The position numbers and the translations under genes were made by a program. Source: Dietzia lutea (GTDB lineage Bacteria; Actinomycetota; Actinomycetes; Mycobacteriales; Mycobacteriaceae). From it: a stretch of DNA of 64,000 bases. Positions 7,769 to 15,039 of this stretch are shown piece by piece (position 1 is the first letter of the stretch; each line of letters begins with the position of its first letter). The stretch covers positions 2,349,001 to 2,413,000 of the forward strand of contig NZ_CP015449.1 of assembly GCF_003096075.1 (NCBI RefSeq), given 5' to 3'. The notes beneath the pieces are model-generated. The model was not told the origin of the DNA. It worked only from the letters and a program-made list of their open reading frames with translations, and ran no database searches.

Positions 7769-8518
7769 CTACGGCGCCGTCGTCCCCACTGAGTACGCGG
7801 CCGCCGCGTCGCGCACGTCCATGACGTACTCGCGCGAGGCGTTGTAGGCCAGCACGGCGCGCTGCCAGTTCTCGGCCACCGAGAGGTCTCCCCCGGTCTC
7901 GCACAGCAGGCGCGCGGCGGCCACGGCGGCGTCGTCGATCTGGTTGGGGTCGGCCACCCCGTCGCCGTTGGCGTCGCGACCGTATTTGCGCCACGACTCG
8001 GGGATGAACTGCATGGGCCCGACCGCGCGGTCGTGTTCGGTGTCGCCGTCCCACTGGCCGCCGTCGGTGTCGGGGATGTCCGCGAACCCCGGCGACCCGT
8101 CGAGTTTGATCCCGATGATCGGAGGGAGCGCGTAGCCGTCGTCGTTCAACATCGCCCCGCGGTACCGGCCGTGCCGCGTCTCCACGTGCCCGATGCCGGC
8201 GAGCGTCGTCCAGGCGAGGTTGCACTCGGGTCGGGTCTGGCGCATGGTCTCGGCGGCGTTGCCGTAGGCGGCCAGCGCGGCGACGGGGATGTTCATCGGC
8301 TCGTTCATCGCGGCCGCCCACTCGCGCAGCTGGTCGGACGTGCGGCCGGGGGCGTTGATGTCGATGGTCGGCACCGGGGCGCCGGCGGCCGGCGGGATGC
8401 CCGGGGGGATGGGGATGGGCGCCTCGCGGGTGGCCTCATAGGAGCACGACGACGACAAGACGACGGTCGCGAGCAGTCCCGCGAGGCTCGCGGTGGCGCG
8501 GGGGGTCAGGGTGGGCAT
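7769..8518 (-). CDS. Lytic transglycosylase-like lipoprotein
   Basis: From ATG 8518 the product is 249 residues with a lipoprotein signal (hydrophobic run LAGLLATVVLSSSC, lipobox LSSSC), so it should be anchored outside the membrane. The SLT/MltB-type domain shows the catalytic-Glu region TLAGIGHVETRHG, then AVGPMQFIPESW, a Ca-loop-like DANGDGVADPNQIDDA, and LCETGGDLSVAENWQRAVLAYN. Enzymes of this kind cleave the glycan strand of peptidoglycan. It ends four bases after the convergent RibD-like gene. An open frame upstream to 8599 is ignored because the signal peptide fits ATG 8518. Confidence 0.9.
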   Translation of the reverse strand: MPTLTPRATASLAGLLATVVLSSSCSYEATREAPIPIPPGIPPAAGAPVPTIDINAPGRTSDQLREWAAAMNEPMNIPVAALAAYGNAAETMRQTRPECNLAWTTLAGIGHVETRHGRYRGAMLNDDGYALPPIIGIKLDGSPGFADIPDTDGGQWDGDTEHDRAVGPMQFIPESWRKYGRDANGDGVADPNQIDDAAVAAARLLCETGGDLSVAENWQRAVLAYNASREYVMDVRDAAAAYSVGTTAP

Positions 8519-8638
8519 CGCCTGCCATCCTGCCGGAGCCCGGTTCCGCAGCGCGTCAGGGTATCCCCCGATTCGCGGCGGGCCGGCCGTGATGCTCACC
8601 TCACTCGGCCGTGGCGTTCCCCTCCCTCGGCCGGCGCC

Positions 8639-9256
8639 TCACTCCGGAGACCGGGCGTCGGCACCGCTCCCCGACGCGAACCCGCCGGCGAGCGCGGTGA
8701 GCTCGTCGAGCAGGTCGTCGCGGCTGATGGCCGGCCGGTCGAGCACCCAGCGGACGGCGATGTTCTCCACGGCCATGACGATCACCCAGGCCCGGGCCGC
8801 CGGGTCCGCCGAGCGCAGTCCGGCCGCGGAGAGGTACACGGCCAGCAGTTCGCGGACGCGGGTCTCCAGCGCGTGCTGCGCGGCCCGGTGGCGCACCGCG
8901 GGCAGCTCCTCCCACACGATCCGCAGCAGCCCGGCGTCCGCCTCCAAAGCGGACAGCAGCGCGTCAGCGATTCCGCGGACCGCGGCCGGGTCCTGCACGT
9001 CGACCGGGCCGGAGGCGGCGAGCGAGGCGGCCACCCGGTCGGAGATCTCGGCCGACCAGCGGTCCATCACCACCGTGACCAGCGCCGACTTGTCCGGAAA
9101 GTACTGGTACAGCGATCCCGGGCTCACCTCGGCCTCATCGGCGACGCGGTTCGTCGTGAAGGACTCGTAGCCGTCGCGCACGAGCACGACGCGAGCCGCC
9201 TCCACGATCCGCTCGACCATCGCGCGGGATCTGGCCTGCTGGGGCACCCTTCTCAT
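8639..9256 (-). CDS. TetR/AcrR family regulator
   Basis: A 205-residue TetR-type repressor. The N-terminal helix-turn-helix is at about residues 10-55 (RSRAMVERIVEAARVVLVRDG, then VADEAEVSPGSLYQYFPDK, where LYQYFP is the family signature). The C-terminal effector domain is unassigned. ATG 9256 is the natural start. It is transcribed away from an MpaB-type oxygenase gene, and the 45-bp gap holds a perfect inverted repeat suited to a TetR dimer, so it likely represses itself and the oxygenase. Confidence 0.9.
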   Translation of the reverse strand: MRRVPQQARSRAMVERIVEAARVVLVRDGYESFTTNRVADEAEVSPGSLYQYFPDKSALVTVVMDRWSAEISDRVAASLAASGPVDVQDPAAVRGIADALLSALEADAGLLRIVWEELPAVRHRAAQHALETRVRELLAVYLSAAGLRSADPAARAWVIVMAVENIAVRWVLDRPAISRDDLLDELTALAGGFASGSGADARSPE

Positions 9257-9271
9257 GAACGCGAATTGTAT

Positions 9272-9287
9272 GCGAGTAAAAACTCGC
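9272..9287. promoter_or_regulatory. Probable TetR operator between divergent genes
   Basis: GCGAGT and ACTCGC form a perfect inverted repeat around AAAA, centred in the 45-bp gap between the TetR gene and the oxygenase gene. Size, symmetry and position fit an operator for the divergently encoded regulator. The assignment is an inference. Confidence 0.6.
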
Positions 9288-9301
9288 CTCATAGTCGTGC
9301 C

Positions 9302-10552
9302 ATGACCGCAGCGCCTGAACGCCACACCACGGACCCCGCCGCCACCACGGCCGCATCGCCGTACCCGACGCGCTTCCGCGAGGCCGAGGACCGCTCGCGC
9401 CGCATCGGCCGCACGCTCAAGGCCGTCGCGCGCGTGGACGAGGTCGACGAGCAGCTCATGGACCGCCTCGGCCGCGGCTACCTCGAGCGCGACGAGCTCG
9501 GCAACAGGCTGGCCGCCGCGATGCGCCTGCGCTCCGGCGAGCCCGGCGCCGTGAGCCGCCGCCAGCTCGACGAGGCCCTGACCACCGGCACAGCCGGCCT
9601 GCCCGAGGACGCCGCCCCCGTCCTGCGGGAGTACATCGCCCGGCTCGAGGGCACCCCGGACTGGGTCGACTGGGCCAAGATCGAGCGTGGACAGAAGGTC
9701 TACCTGCGGCTGGGGCAGAACGCCGCCGACATCCTGCTGCAGCTCTCGCTCATCGGCGGCTACCGCTTCGGCGGCCCCACCGACCTGCTCGTGGCGACCG
9801 GTGGACTGACCGGCAACACGACGCTGCGGCGCCTGGCCGAGACCAGCCACTGGACCATGTCTCTGTCGATCGCCGACGGGCTGCGGCCGGGCGGCGAGGC
9901 GTGGCGGCTCACCGGCCACGTGCGGGCGATGCACGCGGTGGTCAACCACGCCATGGAGACTCGCTGGGACACGGGCCGCTGGGGCCTGCCGATCAACCAG
10001 AGCGACCTCGCCGCCACCCTGGGCCTGTTCGACGCCGTCGTCCTGCTGGGCGTGCGAACGCTCGGCGTGCCGGTGAGCCGACAGGACTCGCAGGACGTCA
10101 TGCACGTGTGGCGGTACGTGGGCTGGCTGCTCGGGGTCGACGACGACTTCCTCGTCGAGCGCGAGAGCGAGCGCCACCGCATCAACTACCACATCCTCCT
10201 CGCGCAGGCCGGGCTGTCCGAGGCGGGCCCGCAGCTCACGCAGGCGTTGGTCGAGGCGCAGCGCACGCGGCATCGCACCGGCCCGTTCCCCCGCCTGCGC
10301 GCCCGCGTCGGACACGAGCGACTGCTGAGCATGCTCACCGTGCTGCTGGGCCGCGAGTCGATGCGCGAGTTCGGCCTGCCCGTCCGCCCGCCGTGGGCAC
10401 ACGCCTACCTCGTCGCGCTCAACACGCTGCGCTACCGCACGCCGTTCGGCCGCGCCCGGCTCGACGCGTGGGGCGAGCGGGTCCGCGACCGCGAGCGCAA
10501 GGAGACCTTCGGCGACGCCCGCCCCGACATCGGCCGCCCCGCCACCGCCTGA
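9302..10552 (+). CDS. Oxygenase MpaB family protein (DUF2236)
   Basis: A 416-residue protein of the MpaB/DUF2236 family, which includes the heme-containing latex-clearing protein and aflatoxin-type oxygenases. Family features include the helical core KVYLRLGQNAADILLQLSLIGGY, the segment ETSHWTMSL, and the conserved histidine regions RLTGHVRAMHAVVNHAM and SQDVMHVWRYVGWLLG, likely heme or metal ligands. No signal peptide is visible. The ATG at 9302 has no Shine-Dalgarno, suggesting a leaderless transcript. The divergent TetR gene and shared operator suggest induction by a hydrophobic compound, but the substrate is unknown. Confidence 0.85.
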   Translation: MTAAPERHTTDPAATTAASPYPTRFREAEDRSRRIGRTLKAVARVDEVDEQLMDRLGRGYLERDELGNRLAAAMRLRSGEPGAVSRRQLDEALTTGTAGLPEDAAPVLREYIARLEGTPDWVDWAKIERGQKVYLRLGQNAADILLQLSLIGGYRFGGPTDLLVATGGLTGNTTLRRLAETSHWTMSLSIADGLRPGGEAWRLTGHVRAMHAVVNHAMETRWDTGRWGLPINQSDLAATLGLFDAVVLLGVRTLGVPVSRQDSQDVMHVWRYVGWLLGVDDDFLVERESERHRINYHILLAQAGLSEAGPQLTQALVEAQRTRHRTGPFPRLRARVGHERLLSMLTVLLGRESMREFGLPVRPPWAHAYLVALNTLRYRTPFGRARLDAWGERVRDRERKETFGDARPDIGRPATA

Positions 10553-10604
10553 CCCCGGCCCCCGCCGCGCGGCCACCCGACCCCGTCACATCCCCAACCG
10601 CCCC

Positions 10605-10666
10605 ATCGAGAAGTCAGTTCGGCCCGCATCGCCCGAGAGGCGGGTGTGCGAAACAGTCTTCTCGAT
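10605..10666. repeat. Structured hairpin element, copy 1
   Basis: An outer stem ATCGAGAAG/CTTCTCGAT (10605-10613 with 10658-10666) encloses a TTCG/CGAA pair, an inner CGC/GCG pair and CCC/GGG around a GAGAG loop. The core ATCGCCCGAGA (10628-10638) is identical in copy 2 at 10763-10773, while the flanking stems differ but stay paired. It lies in the 353-bp gap after the oxygenase gene. It could be a REP-like element or a structured RNA. Confidence 0.6.
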
Positions 10667-10744
10667 GAAGGCAGGGCCGAGGCGCCGCCCGCGCGAATCC
10701 CCGCCGACCGCCACCGCCTGAGAGCCCGGCCCCCGCCGCGCCGG

Positions 10745-10796
10745 GCAGAGGATTTCGCCTGTATCGCCCGAGAAGAGGGTGCACGAATTCCTCTGC
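10745..10796. repeat. Structured hairpin element, copy 2
   Basis: A 13-bp outer stem with one mismatch (10745-10757 with 10784-10796) encloses the same ATCGCCCGAGA core as copy 1 and an inner TGT/GCA pair where copy 1 has CGC/GCG. Compensated changes suggest selection for structure. The sequence just before it (10710-10741) repeats the oxygenase gene's 3' end (GCCACCGCCTGA at 10541-10552) and its following 17 bases, so the unit arose by tandem duplication and then diverged. Confidence 0.6.
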
Positions 10797-10844
10797 TCGA
10801 CGAGGCGGCGCTCAGGTGAATCCCCGGGCTATGAGCCGTTTTCA

Positions 10845-10878
10845 CCTAATCCGTCCCAATTAGGCTTTTCGACCTAAT
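10845..10878. promoter_or_regulatory. Three-half-site operator before the SatD-like gene
   Basis: CCTAAT (10845-10850), ATTAGG (10859-10864) and CCTAAT (10873-10878) alternate in orientation with exactly eight bases between neighbours, a 14-bp period. Neighbouring halves form two overlapping inverted repeats. The array ends 27 bases before the regulator's ATG at 10906, the right place for autoregulation by the encoded HTH protein. Confidence 0.6.
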
Positions 10879-10905
10879 GTCGCCGATATGTGGCACGATC
10901 GCCTC

Positions 10906-11631
10906 ATGTTCGTCGTCACCATCGACCAGCGCCGCAGCCGCACCAGCGCCGACCGGGTGCCCGCGCTCCTCGACGCGCTGGACGGCGTGCCGGTCGCGGC
11001 GGCCTTCGAGCGCACGGCCGGCGACGAGGTCCAGGGCCTGCTCGACGATCCCGCCGCCGTGCGCTCGGCGCTGCTCATCGCCCTGCGGAAGGGCGACTGG
11101 CACTGCGGTGTGGGCGCGGGAGACGTCGACGACGAGTCCTTCGCCACCGGGACCAGAGCAGGTCGCGGAGCCGCCTATATCGCGGCCCGCGAGGCCGTCG
11201 ACGCCGCCAAGGGGCTCCCCGGCTCGGTGGCGATACGGGTCCCGGGCGAGACCACGACGCGAGGGAACGTCTCCGCGGCGGCGGCATGGGCAGCAGACTG
11301 CGAAGCGGTGTGGGCGCTGGTCGCGCCGCTCGTTCTCGGCCGCACGGAGGCGCAGTGGCGAGTCGTGGACGCCGTCGACCGCTCCACCACCCAGGCCGCG
11401 GCCGCCGATGAGCTGGGCATCACGCCCGCCTCCGTCACGGGTGCGCTGCGGGCGTCGCGGATCCGCGACGAGCGCGCGGCCTATCCCGCGCTCGACCGAT
11501 TGCTCGCGGGCGCCCACGCGGCGGCCACCGGCGAGAGCCCGACCGTCCGCCCGAGCCCGGCAGCCGGCGAGAGCCCGACCCGCGGCGACCGCCCGGCAGC
11601 CACCGACTCGCGTGGGAAGGCCGACCGATGA
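10906..11631 (+). CDS. SatD-family-like HTH protein
   Basis: From ATG 10906 the product is 241 residues. It begins MFVVTIDQRRSRTSADRVPA and contains ERTAGDEVQGLL, the pattern of SatD-type proteins. A helix-turn-helix sits near residues 150-180 (STTQAAAADELGITPASVTGAL). The C-terminal 35 residues are a low-complexity tail with repeated GESPT motifs. SatD family members are small DNA-binding proteins of poorly known role, some named from a secretion and acid-tolerance locus. An upstream in-frame ATG at 10888 is possible. It overlaps the next gene as ATGA and is preceded by the three-half-site operator. Confidence 0.75.
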   Translation: MFVVTIDQRRSRTSADRVPALLDALDGVPVAAAFERTAGDEVQGLLDDPAAVRSALLIALRKGDWHCGVGAGDVDDESFATGTRAGRGAAYIAAREAVDAAKGLPGSVAIRVPGETTTRGNVSAAAAWAADCEAVWALVAPLVLGRTEAQWRVVDAVDRSTTQAAAADELGITPASVTGALRASRIRDERAAYPALDRLLAGAHAAATGESPTVRPSPAAGESPTRGDRPAATDSRGKADR

Positions 11632-12068
11632 GCACCTGGCCCGACTGGATCGTCGTCGCGATCGTGGTGGCCGTCAGCCTGCTCGCCTCGGCCGGGCTGG
11701 GCTCGCCGATCGCCTCACTCGTCCTCCGATCGGCGAAAGTCCCAGAGCCGCCGATCGTCGAGCGCAGCGGCGACTCGCGCCAGCCGGTGATGCGCCGACG
11801 CGACGACCCCGCCCCACAGGTCCGCGAGGTGCTGCGCGGCGGCATGTGGATCGGGATCCTCGAGCGCCTCGGCCTCACCGCCGCGATCCTCGCCGGGCGC
11901 TTCGAGCTCGCCGCTGTCGTGGTGGCCATCAAGGCGCTCGGCCGCTACCCGGAGATCCGCGAGAACCCGGCGGTGAGCGAGCGCTTCATCATCGGCACCC
12001 TCGCCTCCCTGCTGGTGGCGGCGGGGTGCGGAGCGCTCGGACTCGTGGCCCTGCATACCCTGACGTGA
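11628..12068 (+). CDS. Small integral membrane protein encoded with the SatD-like gene
   Basis: A 146-residue protein with an N-terminal membrane segment (IVVAIVVAVSLLASAGLG), a polar stretch of about 50 residues, then two further hydrophobic segments (WIGILERLGLTAAILAG and IIGTLASLLVAAGCGALGLV) flanking KALGRYPEIRENPAVSERF. The ATG overlaps the SatD-like stop, so the two are translationally coupled. In SatD loci a membrane protein commonly accompanies the regulator-like protein; I do not know its activity. Its 3' end, stop included, is duplicated directly downstream. Confidence 0.75.
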   Translation: MSTWPDWIVVAIVVAVSLLASAGLGSPIASLVLRSAKVPEPPIVERSGDSRQPVMRRRDDPAPQVREVLRGGMWIGILERLGLTAAILAGRFELAAVVVAIKALGRYPEIRENPAVSERFIIGTLASLLVAAGCGALGLVALHTLT

Positions 12069-12102
12069 GCGGGGACCCTGCATACCCTGACGTGAGCAGG
12101 GA
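12049..12102. repeat. Two-copy 27-bp tandem repeat spanning a gene 3' end
   Basis: Units 12049-12075 and 12076-12102 differ at one base. The first contains the last codons and TGA of the membrane-protein gene. The second is a non-coding copy immediately before the ribosome binding site of the DUF305 gene. Confidence 0.85.
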
Positions 12103-12129
12103 CCCGAACCCCAAGGAGAGGACACCCCG

Positions 12130-12795
12130 ATGGCCCGCGCAACACTGCTGATGGCCGCTACCGTCACCGCGTCCGCCCTGATTCTGACCGCCTGCGCGGA
12201 GAGCGGTGACGACACCGCGAGCGCACCGTCCACCTCGACCGGCGCCCCCGCCGAGACCGCCGCTCCCGCGAGCGGGACAGAGCCCGTCGCCCCTGACGAG
12301 GGTGGCGAGCACTCCCGCGCCGACGTGATGTTCGCGCAGACGATGCTCCCCCACCACGAGCAGGCCGTCGAGATGAGCGACCTCCTCCTGACCAAGAGCG
12401 ACATCCCCGCTGACGTCACCGCCCTGGCCGAACAGATCAGGGCAGAACAGGGCCCCGAGATCGAGCAGATGACCGCCTGGCTCGAGCAGTGGGGCGAACC
12501 GCTGAGCCCTGAGGGCGGCCACGGTGGCCAGCACGGGGGTCACGGCGGCGACATGGCCGGAATGGAGGGCATGCTCTCGCAGACCGAGCTGGAGCAGCTG
12601 GCCGACGCGGAGGGAACCGACGCCGCGCGCCTCTTCCTCGAGGGGATGATCGCCCACCACGAGGGTGCCATCGACATGGCTCGACAGGAGGTTGACGAGG
12701 GCAGCTACCAGCCGGCCGTCGACCTGGCACGGTCGATCATCGAGACCCAACAAGACGAGATCGCCACCATGCGCGACATGCTCTCGGGAGTGTGA
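12130..12795 (+). CDS. DUF305 family lipoprotein
   Basis: A 221-residue exported lipoprotein (signal LLMAATVTASALILTAC, lipobox LTAC) with a Ser/Thr/Ala/Pro linker to about residue 60. The DUF305 domain then carries its two hallmark HH motifs, MLPHHEQAVEMSDLL and MIAHHEGAIDMARQEV. A His/Gly/Met-rich insert lies between them (GGHGGQHGGHGGDMAG, about 137-152). The family adopts a ferritin-like helical fold, and metal binding is often proposed; the His/Met-rich insert would suit copper, which is inference. AAGGAGAG precedes the ATG. The GTG of the next gene overlaps its stop. Confidence 0.9.
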   Translation: MARATLLMAATVTASALILTACAESGDDTASAPSTSTGAPAETAAPASGTEPVAPDEGGEHSRADVMFAQTMLPHHEQAVEMSDLLLTKSDIPADVTALAEQIRAEQGPEIEQMTAWLEQWGEPLSPEGGHGGQHGGHGGDMAGMEGMLSQTELEQLADAEGTDAARLFLEGMIAHHEGAIDMARQEVDEGSYQPAVDLARSIIETQQDEIATMRDMLSGV

Positions 12796-13412
12796 GCGCG
12801 CCCATGGTGACAGTCCGCACGGCCACCCGCGCCGACGCCCCCGCGGTGGCCCGCATCCTCAGCGAGGCGTTCCTCGACGACCCCGCGTGGTCGATCACCC
12901 TGCCGGAGGACGACACCCGGCTCGCCAAGCTCGCCGCGTACTACCGCCGTCGCGTACGGCGGCGCCCCGGATGGGTGGACGTGGCGGTCGACGACGGCGA
13001 GGTGGTCGGAGCCCTTCTGTGGGAACCACCTGCCGACTCGGGCGCGCTGGCCACGGTCCGACGGGCGATCGCAGGCGGGACCCGCTGGGTCCTCGGTCGG
13101 CTGCCCATCGGCCGCGGTGCCCGCCATACCCTCCAGATCGAGGCGTACCGGCCCACAGCACCGCACTGGTACCTGCGCGACATCGGCGCCGGGCCCGAGG
13201 CCCGCGGCAAGGGCGTCGGCACGGCCCTGCTCGAGCACCGCCTGACCATCGTCGACCGCTCGCCGACCCAGCTCGCGTTCCTCGAGTCCACCACGCCTGG
13301 GAGTCGGCGCCTCTACGAGCGGTTCGGCTTCGAGGCCATCGGCTCGGTCGCCACCCTGGGGAATCAGTCCTCGACCGCCATGCTGCGCAGGCCCGGCAGC
13401 AGCGCGGATTAG
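12792..13412 (+). CDS. GNAT family N-acetyltransferase
   Basis: About 206 residues. The GNAT core includes the start VTVRTATRADAPAVARILSEAF, strand four DWYLRDIG-like residues (HWYLRDIGAGPEARGKGVG), where the R/Q-x-x-G-x-G/A acetyl-CoA loop reads RGKGVG, and the C-terminal AFLESTTPGSRRLYERFGF. It transfers an acetyl group from acetyl-CoA to an unknown amine. GTG 12792 overlaps the DUF305 stop; ATG 12804 is an alternative. Coupled to the lipoprotein gene. Confidence 0.85.
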   Translation: MSAPMVTVRTATRADAPAVARILSEAFLDDPAWSITLPEDDTRLAKLAAYYRRRVRRRPGWVDVAVDDGEVVGALLWEPPADSGALATVRRAIAGGTRWVLGRLPIGRGARHTLQIEAYRPTAPHWYLRDIGAGPEARGKGVGTALLEHRLTIVDRSPTQLAFLESTTPGSRRLYERFGFEAIGSVATLGNQSSTAMLRRPGSSAD

Positions 13413-13457
13413 CTCCTCTCGCTCTGCCGCCGAGCTGCCCGCAGTACGCTCACCGCT

Positions 13458-14795
13458 ATGACGGCAGACTTCGTGACCCCCGCCACAGACACGCCCGCGC
13501 CGGATCCCCTCGGCCGGGCGCGTCAGAACGTCATCTACCGCTCCGGCATCTCCGGCATCACGCCCACGGTGCCGACCAGCGCCGAGAAACTCGAAGCCGC
13601 CGCGCGACGCTCGCTGCTGCGTCGGCCCGGCGGGGCCAAGGCGTGGGCCTACATCTACGGCGGCGCCGGCTCCGGGACGACCATGGACGCCAACCGCGAG
13701 GCCTTCGACCGACGACCGCTCGTCCCCCGCATGCTGCGCAACACCTCCCGGCGGGATCTGGCGACCACCGTGCTCGGGCAGCGACTTCCCGCCCCCGTGC
13801 TGGTCGCCCCCATCGGCGCGGCCGGGCTGGTCCGCCGCGAGGCCGACCTCATGGTCGGGCGGGCCGCGGCCGCGCGCGGGATCCCGTACATCCTGTCCTC
13901 GCAGGGCTCCTCGCCGATGGAGGAGACCGCCCGCGAGATGGCCGGCGGTCCGCGCTGGTACCAGCTCTACTGGAGCAGCGACGAGCAGCTCGTCGACAGC
14001 TTCATCGCCCGCGCCGAGGCGATCGACGCCGGCGCCCTGGTCGTCACCCTCGACACCACCACCCTCGGCTGGCGGCCCTGGGACCTCGACCTCGGATCGC
14101 TGCCGTTCACCCGCGGGGTCGGCATCGCCCAGTACGTCTCCGACCCGCGCTTCACCGAGATGGTGGCCGAACGGGTCGCACGCGAGGCCGCGGCCGGCCC
14201 CGGCGCGGACCCCGACGCCATCAAGGTCACGCCGCGGGCCGCGCTGACGCTGCTGGAGATGGCGCGCAACCGCCCCGGCCGCCTGCTCGACAACCTGCGC
14301 GCGCCCGAGACGCGCGCCGCCGTGCAGACCTTCCTCGACACCTTCTCCAACCCGGCGCTGAGCTGGGAGCACCTCGCGACCCTGCGGGACCGGACCCGGC
14401 TGCCGATCGTGCTCAAGGGCGTCCTGCATCCGGACGACGCACGCAAGGCCTTCGACTCGGGCGTCGACGCGGTCATGGTCTCCAACCACGGGGGCCGCCA
14501 GGTCGACGGATCCATCGGCACCCTCGACGCCCTCGTCCGCATCCGCGAGGCCGTCGGCCCCGAACCGACCGTGCTGCTCGACTCCGGTATCCGCAACGGC
14601 ACCGACGTCGTCAAGGCCATGGCCTGCGGAGCGAACGCGGTCACGCTCGGTCGGCCGCACATCTACGGCCTGGCCGTCGCGGGCGAGCGCGGCGTCGGCG
14701 AGGTGCTCGACAACCTGCTCGCCGAGATCGACCTCACCATGTCACTCAGCGGCGCCAGCTCGTGGGAGCAGGTCGACGCCACACTCCTGGCATGA
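13458..14795 (+). CDS. FMN-dependent alpha-hydroxy-acid oxidising enzyme, lactate 2-monooxygenase-like
   Basis: A 445-residue TIM-barrel flavoprotein of the lactate oxidase/2-monooxygenase family. Features: the N-terminal YGGAGSGTTMDANREAF, the FMN segment PVLVAPIGAAGLV, TLDTTTLGWRPWDLDLG as in lactate monooxygenases, the catalytic VSNHGGRQVDGSIG, and the FMN phosphate region LDSGIRNGTDVVKAM with LGRPHIYGLA. It would oxidise L-lactate or a related 2-hydroxy acid, with release of acetate and CO2 if it is a true monooxygenase. A strong terminator hairpin follows five bases after the stop. Confidence 0.88.
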   Translation: MTADFVTPATDTPAPDPLGRARQNVIYRSGISGITPTVPTSAEKLEAAARRSLLRRPGGAKAWAYIYGGAGSGTTMDANREAFDRRPLVPRMLRNTSRRDLATTVLGQRLPAPVLVAPIGAAGLVRREADLMVGRAAAARGIPYILSSQGSSPMEETAREMAGGPRWYQLYWSSDEQLVDSFIARAEAIDAGALVVTLDTTTLGWRPWDLDLGSLPFTRGVGIAQYVSDPRFTEMVAERVAREAAAGPGADPDAIKVTPRAALTLLEMARNRPGRLLDNLRAPETRAAVQTFLDTFSNPALSWEHLATLRDRTRLPIVLKGVLHPDDARKAFDSGVDAVMVSNHGGRQVDGSIGTLDALVRIREAVGPEPTVLLDSGIRNGTDVVKAMACGANAVTLGRPHIYGLAVAGERGVGEVLDNLLAEIDLTMSLSGASSWEQVDATLLA

Positions 14796-14799
14796 GGAA

Positions 14800-14832
14800 A
14801 GCCCCCCGTCGGCAACTGCCGACCGGGGGGCT
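14800..14832 (+). terminator. Hairpin terminator after the hydroxy-acid oxidase
   Basis: AGCCCCCCG and CGGGGGGCT pair around a second short stem CGGC/GCCG, immediately after the stop codon. The stem is strong but no T-run follows, as is common in actinobacteria. It may serve both strands because the symporter operon ends nearby. Confidence 0.75.
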
Positions 14833-14889
14833 GGTCCTCGCATGCGGGGGTCTCGAGAGCTGTGCGCCCTCGAGCACCGCGGGCATCGA

Positions 14890-15021
14890 CTAGATGATCG
14901 GGGCGCCCTCTCTCTTGGCCTCAGCGGCCTCCTTGACGAAGCCACGGACGAGGACGGCGAGGACGCCGGCCACGATGACGGGCCAGATCAGGACGTAGAT
15001 CGTGAGAAGGATCGGTGTCAT
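14890..15021 (-). CDS. 43-residue symporter accessory subunit
   Basis: A minus-strand frame from ATG 15021 to TAG 14890 encodes one membrane helix (TPILLTIYVLIWPVIVAGVL) followed by a basic/acidic tail ending KREGAPII. It begins 18 bases after the stop of the sodium:solute symporter, and that gap contains GGAAGGAAGG as ribosome binding site. Tiny single-helix partners of this type accompany sodium symporters in actinobacteria, as with MetS of the methionine/alanine importer. It is therefore very likely a real co-translated subunit. Confidence 0.75.
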   Translation of the reverse strand: MTPILLTIYVLIWPVIVAGVLAVLVRGFVKEAAEAKREGAPII

Positions 15022-15039
15022 GAGTAGCTGCCTTCCTTC

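Noticed and set aside
8639-10576. A 645-residue minus-strand protein covering the TetR gene
   Set aside because: Only the last 205 residues form a TetR protein; the rest is antisense to the MpaB-type oxygenase.
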